Shown here piece after piece: positions 1-4,774 of a stretch of 5,922 nt of DNA. The stretch spans positions 1-5,922 of the forward strand of contig JAEZHZ010000007.1 in NCBI GenBank assembly GCA_023436745.1. Reading direction: 5' to 3'. The stretch's first letter is position 1. The number at the start of each line of letters is the position of its first letter. The notes under the pieces were generated by a model that was not told where the DNA came from, made no database searches, and was given only the letters and a program-made list of their open reading frames with translations. The translations under genes and the position numbers were made by a program. This DNA comes from Pseudomonadota bacterium (lineage in GTDB: Bacteria > Pseudomonadota > Alphaproteobacteria > Rhizobiales > Devosiaceae).

Positions 1-146
1 GTCATCGCCGCCGCGTGGTCGCCCGAAGCAATGGCTTCTTCGACCTTGCGGATGAAGGTGCGCATGCGGCTGCGGCGCGACTTGTTGATCGCGGTGCGCG
101 CTTCGATCTTGCGGGTAGCCTTCTTGGCTGACGGCGTATTGGCCAT
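1..146 (-). CDS. rpsT: 30S ribosomal protein S20, N-terminal part (cut by window edge)
   Basis: S20 is a primary binder of 16S rRNA in the small ribosomal subunit. The reverse strand encodes 48 whole codons before the left edge, opening MANTPSAKKATRK and continuing with KSRRSRMRTFIRKVEEAI and SGDHAAAM. This is the basic, helical S20 N-terminus with the conserved NKSRRSRMRT-type block at about residues 21-30. Full S20 is about 85-90 residues, so roughly half is missing off the left side. The ATG at 146-144 is chosen because the family begins MANT/MANx and because an AAGAGGA ribosome binding site (159-153) sits 6 nt upstream. It lies downstream of mutM on the same strand, but has its own promoter in the 154-nt gap. 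The wording resembles sphingomonad S20, which is a recollection and not a search result. The identification is firm. Confidence 0.95.
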   Translation of the reverse strand, partial: MANTPSAKKATRKIEARTAINKSRRSRMRTFIRKVEEAIASGDHAAAM

Positions 147-244
147 GAATGGTCCTCTTGGCGTCCAACCGGTTGGCAGCGCCTCGCTAGAAGTCGCATC
201 CATCCGGCATGAAAGGAAAGCGGCGGCACAGGCGCCGCCAAGTC
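147..244 (-). promoter_or_regulatory. rpsT 5' leader with two possible hairpins
   Basis: If transcription starts about 7 nt beyond the -10 box, rpsT mRNA has an untranslated leader of about 98 nt. Two structures can be drawn on the minus strand. The first is near the 5' end: a 6-bp GGCGGC/GCCGCC stem (239-234 with 227-222) with a 6-nt loop, followed by a pyrimidine-rich GCTTTCCTTTC. The second ends at the Shine-Dalgarno sequence: GGCG/CGCC (183-180 with 163-160), an internal loop, then CCAA/UUGG (176-173 with 168-165) closed by a CCGG loop. Its core is the perfect 12-bp palindrome CCAACCGGTTGG at 165-176. In Escherichia coli S20 represses its own translation. Whether this leader serves the same purpose is inference. 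The first hairpin could instead be a weak terminator for mutM read-through, although it lacks a clean T tract. Confidence 0.45.
153..159 (-). promoter_or_regulatory. Ribosome binding site of rpsT
   Basis: The minus strand reads AAGAGGA, a good Shine-Dalgarno match, with 6 nt to the ATG at 146. It fixes the rpsT start. It directly abuts the foot of a possible leader hairpin at 160-183, so its accessibility could depend on leader folding. Confidence 0.8.
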
Positions 245-250
245 GCCGGG

Positions 251-279
251 TCTATAGGGTAAAGGCGGACTAGCGTCAA
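251..279 (-). promoter_or_regulatory. Sigma-70-type promoter for rpsT
   Basis: On the minus strand a TTGACG -35 box (279-274) and a TATAGA -10 box (256-251) are separated by exactly 17 nt. Five of six positions match the consensus in the -35 box, and four of six in the -10 box. It lies 22 nt beyond the mutM stop and points toward rpsT, so S20 need not depend on mutM transcription. This is the best-formed promoter in the window and fits a highly expressed ribosomal protein gene. Confidence 0.75.
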
Positions 280-300
280 CTGTGATTCAGTCCCTGCCCA

Positions 301-1188
301 TCACGGGATCTTCTGGCATACCGGGCAGAAGAAGGTGGAACGGCCTGACTGCACGATCCGCTGGATCGTGCCGTTACAGAGCGGGGTGGGGCACGGTTCT
401 CCCTCCCGGTCATAAACCGCAAACCGGTGCTGGAAGTAGCCGGAACCACCATCAGCATTGCGAAAATCCCTCAGGGTTGAACCGCCCACCTCGATGGCCT
501 CAACCAGGACCTGCCGAACGGCATGGGCTAGATCCTCCAGTTCCGGCTTCGGCTTTCCCTCCTTGGTGACCAGTTGACCCGCCGTCGCGGTGGGTAGGAT
601 GTGAGCGCGGTGAAGCGCCTCGGCCACATAGATATTGCCCAGTCCCGCCACCACACGCTGGTCCAGAAGCGCCGCCTTGACAGGTGCCTTCTTGCCGATG
701 AAGGCCTTGGCCATGCCATCGGCACTGAAGTCGTTGCCGAGTGGCTCCGGTCCCAGCCCCTTGAGGTATGCGCTTTCATCGGGGTCGTCATAAAGTCCAA
801 TGAAGCCAAACCGCCGTGGGTCGGCATAGATCAGGTGCGAGCGCCCGTGCCTGGGATGGTTGATGGTCCACACCATGTGGTCGTGTTTTTCCGCCAGAGT
901 GGGTTCATAGTACCGCGGCGGCTTGTCGATGGGGTGCTCGGCGAAGCGCCAGGAGCCGGTCATGCCCAGGTGGCTCAGCAGCGTCTTGCCGGTTGAGAGC
1001 GGCATGAGCAGGTATTTCGCCCGCCGTCCGACTGCAGTAATCGTCGCGCCCTCCAGTTCCTCCTTCAGTCCCTCCGGAAATGGGAAGCGCAGGTCCGGTC
1101 GGTTCAGCGTCACCGCTTCTATGGTGGCGCCCGCAAGCCAGGGTTCAAGGCCGCGGCGGACTGTCTCGACCTCGGGCAGTTCAGGCAT
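301..1188 (-). CDS. mutM: Bifunctional formamidopyrimidine-DNA glycosylase / AP lyase (8-oxoguanine repair)
   Basis: MutM (Fpg) removes 8-oxoguanine and formamidopyrimidines from DNA and cleaves the resulting abasic site, starting base excision repair. The 295-residue protein starts MPELPEVETVRRGL. After loss of Met, Pro2 is the catalytic nucleophile and Glu3 the acid. Other visible family features are Lys58 (RRAKYLL), Met76 in HLGMTGS (void-filling residue), the intercalation loop DPRRFGF (123-129), the helix-two-turn-helix with Asn185 in GLGNIYVAEAL, and a C-terminal zinc finger with Cys266, Cys271, Cys288, Cys291 and Arg283. It is longer than the 269-residue E. coli enzyme, partly through extra residues at about 84-118 and the wider CPTPLC knuckle, both usual in alphaproteobacteria. 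A GTG one codon upstream (1191) is rejected: Pro must directly follow Met, and TAAGGAG at 1200-1194 is ideally spaced for the ATG at 1188. Divergent from ubiE; rpsT follows. All key residues are present. Confidence 0.97.
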   Translation of the reverse strand: MPELPEVETVRRGLEPWLAGATIEAVTLNRPDLRFPFPEGLKEELEGATITAVGRRAKYLLMPLSTGKTLLSHLGMTGSWRFAEHPIDKPPRYYEPTLAEKHDHMVWTINHPRHGRSHLIYADPRRFGFIGLYDDPDESAYLKGLGPEPLGNDFSADGMAKAFIGKKAPVKAALLDQRVVAGLGNIYVAEALHRAHILPTATAGQLVTKEGKPKPELEDLAHAVRQVLVEAIEVGGSTLRDFRNADGGSGYFQHRFAVYDREGEPCPTPLCNGTIQRIVQSGRSTFFCPVCQKIP

Positions 1189-1281
1189 CACGGCTCCTTA
1201 CGGATGTGCGGCTTTGTGCCATGGGCAACCTCGCGCGTCTTATATATGGTGCCGGCCAAATCGGAACGAGCGAGCCCCACC
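1189..1281. promoter_or_regulatory. Divergent intergenic region between mutM and ubiE
   Basis: These 93 bp separate two genes transcribed away from each other, so both should start here. The only AT-rich patch is CTTATATATGG (about 1239-1249), which could supply a -10 element for either strand. For ubiE, TTGTGC (1214-1219) lies upstream with a rather long spacer of 20-21 nt. For mutM, TTCCGA (1266-1261) lies 14-16 nt before TATATA/TATAAG. Neither is a convincing full promoter. No clear Shine-Dalgarno sequence precedes ubiE: GGAA at 1263-1266 is 15 nt away. Confidence 0.35.
1194..1200 (-). promoter_or_regulatory. Ribosome binding site deciding the mutM start
   Basis: The minus strand reads TAAGGAG, ending 5 nt before the ATG at 1188 but only 2 nt before the alternative GTG at 1191. 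The spacing favours the ATG, which also places the catalytic proline directly after the initiator methionine. Confidence 0.85.
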
Positions 1282-2046
1282 ATGAGCGATCGCCAAGAGA
1301 CCACGCATTTCGGCGAGCGGACCGTGTCGCTGGAAGAGAAGCAGGGCCTTGTCAACCAGGTGTTCCACGACGTGGCGGACCGCTACGACATGATGAACGA
1401 CCTGATGAGCGGCTGTATCCATCGGCTCTGGAAAGATGCCATGGTCACCGAACTCGCTCCACCGAGGCGGGGTGCTCATCCCTATCGGGTGCTGGACATG
1501 GCCGGCGGGACCGGCGACATCGCCGAGCGCATCCTCAATGCGTCGGTCGGCCATGCCGAAGTCGTCGTTTCCGACATCAACGCCGACATGCTGCGGGTGG
1601 GCGCCGAGCGGGCGCGCAACTGGCGTTTCCCAGCCCAGGTCAGCTTCGTCGAGGCCAACGCCGAGCAGCTGCCCTTTGAGGACGGCAGCTTCGACGCCTA
1701 CACGATTGCCTTCGGGATCAGAAACGTGCCGCGCATCGACGTTGCCCTCAGGGAAGCCCACCGGGTGTTGAAGCGTGGAGGCCGCATCCTCGTACTTGAG
1801 TTCTCCCAGGTGGACGTTCCCGGCCTCGACGCCATTTACCGTGTCTTTTCCGACCGGGTCATTCCGCCCATCGGGCGCATCGTGACCGGTGACGGGCAGC
1901 CGTACCAGTACCTCGTGGAATCGATCCGCAAGTTTCCTTCGCCGCAGCTCTTCTCCTCGATGCTGAGCGATGCCGGGTTCAAGCGGGTGAAGTACACCTC
2001 CTATTCCGGCAACATAGCCACCCTGTTCTCGGGCTGGAAACTCTGA
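1282..2046 (+). CDS. ubiE: Ubiquinone biosynthesis C-methyltransferase UbiE (class I SAM-dependent)
   Basis: UbiE transfers a methyl group from S-adenosylmethionine to a ring carbon of the ubiquinone precursor (2-polyprenyl-6-methoxy-1,4-benzoquinol); in menaquinone makers it also methylates demethylmenaquinol. The 254-residue length is typical. The first UbiE/COQ5 signature is exact at residues 35-50 (YDMMNDLMSGCIHRLW). The SAM-binding motif VLDMAGGTGD is at 70-79, the acidic end of the next strand is Asp98 (VVVSDIN), AFGIRNV is at 143-149, and the second signature RVLKRGGRILVLEFS is at 161-175, with Arg165 where the pattern expects Pro or Val. The ATG at 1282 (MSDRQETTHFG) is chosen because family homology begins soon after it. 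The frame opens upstream at 1204 and 1246, but those residues look unrelated and have no better ribosome binding site. UbiB starts 4 nt after the stop, so the pair is very likely an operon. Confidence 0.95.
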   Translation: MSDRQETTHFGERTVSLEEKQGLVNQVFHDVADRYDMMNDLMSGCIHRLWKDAMVTELAPPRRGAHPYRVLDMAGGTGDIAERILNASVGHAEVVVSDINADMLRVGAERARNWRFPAQVSFVEANAEQLPFEDGSFDAYTIAFGIRNVPRIDVALREAHRVLKRGGRILVLEFSQVDVPGLDAIYRVFSDRVIPPIGRIVTGDGQPYQYLVESIRKFPSPQLFSSMLSDAGFKRVKYTSYSGNIATLFSGWKL

Positions 2047-2050
2047 CCTC

Positions 2051-3613
2051 ATGCCGCTTGCCGCCTATTTCCGCCTCCTGCATGCTGGCTGGGTTCTGAG
2101 CCGCGAGGGCGCCCTGTCCATCCTGCCGGTCAACGAACTGCCGGCACCGGCCCGGCTTGGTATTCGCCTCGGCCGGCTTGTCGAACGCCCCAGTGTCAAG
2201 CGCACCGGCAAGATCGAGAGGCTCAATGCTGCACTGAACCGGCTTGGGCCGACCTATGTGAAGTTCGGCCAGACGCTGGCGACGCGTCCCGATATCGTCG
2301 GGCCGGAGGCCGCCGCCGACCTCTCCGGCCTGCAGGATCGCATGCCGCCTTTCGATGAGTCCCTAGTGCCCGGCATCCTGCGGGAAGCGCTCGGGATGAA
2401 GGCGGAGGAGATCGTCGACCTCAGCCCGCCGGTCGCGGCTGCCTCGATCGCGCAGGTGCACCGGGCACGTATCGCCAGCCGCTCCGGTGACAGGGTGGTA
2501 GCCGTCAAGCTGCTTCGTCCCGGGGTCACGCAGCGCTTCCGCGCGGATATCGCGAGCTTTTACGCGGGCGCCCGCTTCGCCGAGCGCTTCATGCCCGCGG
2601 CGCGCCGGCTGAAGCCCACCGAAGTCGTCGAGACTCTCGATCACTCGGCACGGCTCGAACTCGATCTCCGCCTAGAAGCGGCAGCGATCTCGGAGATGGC
2701 CGAGAACATCAAGGGCGACACCGGCTTCGTCATTCCCACCGTCTCATGGGACCATACCGCCCAGAACGTCCTCACGACAACGTGGATGACGGGCATTCCG
2801 ATACGCGACCATGCTGCGATAGATGCCGCAGGGCTGGACCGGAGCAAACTGGCGGCGCAACTGCTCCAGGCTTTCCTTCGCCACGCCATCCGCGATGGGT
2901 TCTTCCACGCCGACATGCACCCGGGGAACCTGTTTGCCGATCCGGCGACGGGCAACATCATTGCTGTCGACTTCGGCATCATGGGCCGGATCAACCGGCA
3001 CGAACGGCGGTTCCTCGCCGACATACTTTATGGCTTCATCACCCGGAACTATCGGCTGGTGGCGCAACGGCACTTCGACATCGGCTACGTGCCGAAGAAC
3101 CAGTCTGTCGATGACTTCACCCTTGCCATTCGCTCGATCGGCGAGCCTCTTCACGGCCGCACCGCCGCGGATATCTCGATGGCCAGGGTGCTCGGGCAGC
3201 TCTTTGCCATCACGGAGCTGTTCTCGATGCAGACGCGGCCCGAACTGGTGCTGCTACAGAAGTCGATGGTGCTGGTGGAGGGCGTGGCGCGTGCACTCGA
3301 TCCGCATCTCGATATCTGGACCGTGGCTGAGCCGGTGGTCGGCGAATGGCTCCGCCGCGAGGCTGGCCCGATCGGCAAGCTCAACGACATCGCCGACCAG
3401 TTGCGCGCATTCGGCGAGGCTGCCAACCGCCTGCCGGTGCTGATTGCTGAAGCCGAGCTAGCCCTGGCCGAGCAACGAGCTGAACGTCATCGCCCCCGCC
3501 GGCAGGACGGCGCCATGCGCTGGGCCCTGCTCATTCTTCTCGGCCTGGGCAGTATTGTGCTCCTGGTTCTGCTCTTCTTGCTGCTCCGCTACGCGATGCA
3601 ACCTAGCTTCTAG
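2051..3613 (+). CDS. ubiB: UbiB/ABC1/COQ8-family atypical kinase-ATPase for ubiquinone biosynthesis
   Basis: UbiB is a membrane-anchored protein-kinase-like ATPase needed for ubiquinone synthesis. COQ8 homologues show ATPase activity and are thought to help extract lipid precursors or support the enzyme complex. The 520-residue protein carries the family hallmarks in order: KxGQ motif KFGQ (71-74), alanine-rich loop VAAASIAQVHRA (128-139) replacing the kinase glycine-rich loop, catalytic Lys153 in AVKLLRPG, ExD motif (Glu203, Asp205), catalytic loop HADMHPGN (286-293; Asp288, Asn293) and metal-binding DFG (307-309). The C-terminus has a basic stretch (about 477-490) then a single strongly hydrophobic membrane segment (about 490-513), as expected for the inner-membrane anchor. 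The ATG follows the ubiE stop by 4 nt without a strong ribosome binding site, which suggests translational coupling. The TAG stop overlaps the stop of the convergent oxidoreductase gene. Nothing essential is missing. Confidence 0.95.
   Translation: MPLAAYFRLLHAGWVLSREGALSILPVNELPAPARLGIRLGRLVERPSVKRTGKIERLNAALNRLGPTYVKFGQTLATRPDIVGPEAAADLSGLQDRMPPFDESLVPGILREALGMKAEEIVDLSPPVAAASIAQVHRARIASRSGDRVVAVKLLRPGVTQRFRADIASFYAGARFAERFMPAARRLKPTEVVETLDHSARLELDLRLEAAAISEMAENIKGDTGFVIPTVSWDHTAQNVLTTTWMTGIPIRDHAAIDAAGLDRSKLAAQLLQAFLRHAIRDGFFHADMHPGNLFADPATGNIIAVDFGIMGRINRHERRFLADILYGFITRNYRLVAQRHFDIGYVPKNQSVDDFTLAIRSIGEPLHGRTAADISMARVLGQLFAITELFSMQTRPELVLLQKSMVLVEGVARALDPHLDIWTVAEPVVGEWLRREAGPIGKLNDIADQLRAFGEAANRLPVLIAEAELALAEQRAERHRPRRQDGAMRWALLILLGLGSIVLLVLLFLLLRYAMQPSF
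3610..3613. other. CTAG shared by two convergent TAG stop codons
   Basis: The palindrome CTAG provides the ubiB stop on the plus strand (TAG, 3611-3613) and the oxidoreductase stop on the minus strand (TAG, complement of 3610-3612). The two coding regions therefore overlap by 4 bp tail to tail. No intergenic space remains for a terminator, so any termination signal must lie inside the opposing gene; I saw no clear stem followed by a T tract there. Confidence 0.9.
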
Positions 3614-4647
3614 GTGTAACCCAGAAATCGTGAGGTATCCGGATCGATGGGAATGCCGTCGACGTCCCGCCGGTCCGCTTCGGCCCATTCGCGGTCGCCC
3701 GGAGCCATCACCCGACCGCCTTCACGCGCGGGCGCGCCGCGCAGCACTTCGAGGTAGCGGATCATGGTCTGCCCGAAGGCGGCCGCACCCGCGAACTTGT
3801 CGGGATCGATCACCATGACGAAGTGGCCCATGTTGCGCGGGGTGGAAGTGTCTTCCGAGCCATACATGGGGATAAAGTCGGGATCGAGGGTGGTGCCGGT
3901 CAGGATGGCCGAGAACAGCGTCGCCACCCCTGCCAATCCGGCTCCCTTGTAGCCATAGTCCTCGCCGCCCACGGGCAGGAGCATCTCGGCCTGGTGCGGA
4001 TCGGCGGTGGGTATCCCACTGCCGTCCGCAGCGACGCCATGCGGCAGTTTCTTGTCCAGCGACCGGTGCAGCAGGACACGGTTCATCGGAATGGACGATG
4101 TAGCCATGTCGAGTAGCCACGGCCGCGAGCCGGGAACCGGTGCCGCAAACGCCAGTGGATTTGTGCCATGGAAGCGCTGTGCGCCGTCGAACAGCGCAAC
4201 CATCGAGTCGGTGTTGGTGGTGGCGAACGTGACGAACCCGGCATTTGCCCCCTCCAGCGCATAGGCGCCTGCAGCGCCAAGGTGGCTGGAATGGGTGATC
4301 CCCACCCCGGCTATGCCGGCTCTCCGCGCCAGGTCCATACCGACTTCCACCGCCTTGTAGGCAGCGTGGTGACCGAGCCCGTCGTCGCCATTCACCACGG
4401 CGCTACCGGCAGCGCGCCGCTCGACGCAGAGTTCCGGGGTGCCTTTCAGTCGTCCACCCTGGAGCATGGCGCAGTAGTGCCCCGTCAGCCGCACACCGTG
4501 GCTGTCGATGCCGTGTCGAGAGGCGTGCATCATAGCGCGCGTGGCCGACGATGCCGATTCGTTGCTGGCGCCTGCCGCGACGAGCGCAGCGTGCACGCGC
4601 CGGGCCAACTCGTCCGCTTCGACCCGCATCTGGTCACCCCTATCCAT
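3610..4647 (-). CDS. Malate/L-lactate dehydrogenase family (Ldh_2) NAD(P)-dependent oxidoreductase, substrate unknown
   Basis: This 345-residue protein belongs to the Ldh_2 family, which is unrelated in fold to classical lactate/malate dehydrogenases. Members include ureidoglycolate dehydrogenase (AllD), sulfolactate dehydrogenase (ComC) and delta1-piperideine-2-carboxylate reductase (DpkA); all interconvert 2-hydroxy or 2-amino/imino acids with 2-oxo forms using NAD(P)H. Visible features are the catalytic-region motif HGIDSHGVRL (45-54, His50), THSSHLGAAGAYA (118-130), cofactor-region GTNPLAFAAP (161-170), LLDMATS (178-184, Asp180), and GYKGAGLA (232-239, Lys234), close to the family's KGYGLA. 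Length is usual. The ATG at 4647 is preferred over the GTG at 4653 because GGGGAGG (4659-4653) lies 5 nt before it but overlaps the GTG; the ATG at 4629 is less well placed. The gene stands alone on its strand, convergent with ubiB and divergent from mutS, so context gives no clue to substrate. Family assignment is firm; no specific reaction can be claimed. Confidence 0.88.
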   Translation of the reverse strand: MDRGDQMRVEADELARRVHAALVAAGASNESASSATRAMMHASRHGIDSHGVRLTGHYCAMLQGGRLKGTPELCVERRAAGSAVVNGDDGLGHHAAYKAVEVGMDLARRAGIAGVGITHSSHLGAAGAYALEGANAGFVTFATTNTDSMVALFDGAQRFHGTNPLAFAAPVPGSRPWLLDMATSSIPMNRVLLHRSLDKKLPHGVAADGSGIPTADPHQAEMLLPVGGEDYGYKGAGLAGVATLFSAILTGTTLDPDFIPMYGSEDTSTPRNMGHFVMVIDPDKFAGAAAFGQTMIRYLEVLRGAPAREGGRVMAPGDREWAEADRRDVDGIPIDPDTSRFLGYT

Positions 4648-4652
4648 CGCCA

Positions 4653-4659
4653 CCTCCCC
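4653..4659 (-). promoter_or_regulatory. Ribosome binding site deciding the start of the Ldh_2 oxidoreductase
   Basis: GGGGAGG on the minus strand lies 5 nt before the ATG at 4647. It overlaps the in-frame GTG at 4653, which therefore cannot use it, so the shorter 345-residue product is preferred. Confidence 0.75.
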
Positions 4660-4678
4660 TAATCGTCCTCTCCAGTAA

Positions 4679-4703
4679 CACCGCTTGCCGGTGCAAAGCC
4701 GGC
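4679..4703. repeat. Overlapping short inverted repeats in the Ldh_2/mutS divergent gap
   Basis: Three alternative stems share these 25 bp: CACCG/CGGTG (4679-4683 with 4689-4693, 5-nt loop), TTGC/GCAA (4685-4688 with 4693-4696, 4-nt loop) and GCCGG/CCGGC (4687-4691 with 4699-4703, 7-nt loop). They lie between two divergent start codons, where an operator could sit. Each stem is only 4-5 bp, so chance in GC-rich DNA is a serious alternative. Confidence 0.35.
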
Positions 4704-4712
4704 GTGTTGCGG

Positions 4713-4741
4713 TTGTGAGGCGGGACGCGAGGCCCTAAGGT
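4713..4741 (+). promoter_or_regulatory. Possible promoter for mutS
   Basis: TTGTGA (4713-4718) and TAAGGT (4736-4741) are separated by 17 nt on the plus strand, giving a predicted start about 27 nt before the mutS ATG. The -35 box matches consensus at four of six positions and the -10 box at three, including its first, second and last bases. It is the best candidate seen in this gap but is weak. Confidence 0.3.
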
Positions 4742-4774
4742 CCGGTCTTCCCTCGAACTGGCCGCCCTTTACTG

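Noticed and set aside
222..239. GC-rich hairpin as a rho-independent terminator for mutM
   Set aside because: The stem is followed on the minus strand by GCTTTCCTTTC and not a run of T, and it lies downstream of the rpsT promoter, where a terminator would block S20 expression. A leader element is more likely.
266..271. Cys266-x4-Cys271 in the MutM zinc finger, in place of the Cys-x2-Cys of E. coli
   Set aside because: This wider CPTPxC knuckle is usual in alphaproteobacterial Fpg proteins. The numbers are residues of the protein, and the feature is not a degenerate finger.
1189..1191. GTG one codon upstream as the mutM start
   Set aside because: It would leave two methionines before the catalytic proline and is only 2 nt from the Shine-Dalgarno sequence; the ATG at 1188 is correctly spaced.
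1204..1281. Longer ubiE starting at the ATG at 1204 or at 1246
   Set aside because: The extra residues do not resemble the UbiE N-terminus, would consume the promoter region of the divergent pair, and have no better ribosome binding site.
1080..1679. A plus-strand open frame of about 199 codons spanning the mutM start and the ubiE 5' half
   Set aside because: It overlaps two certain genes in other frames, is rich in Arg/Gly/Ala as GC-rich shadow frames are, and has no family motif.
1240..2052. A long open frame on the minus strand (about 270 codons) covering the whole of ubiE
   Set aside because: It mirrors the codon pattern of ubiE in GC-rich DNA, shows no recognisable domain, and ubiE itself is unambiguous. 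Long antisense frames are expected here.
2823..3443. A plus-strand open frame of about 206 codons inside ubiB
   Set aside because: It is a frame-shifted shadow of ubiB, rich in Ser/Arg/Trp with no domain, while the ubiB frame shows all kinase-like motifs.
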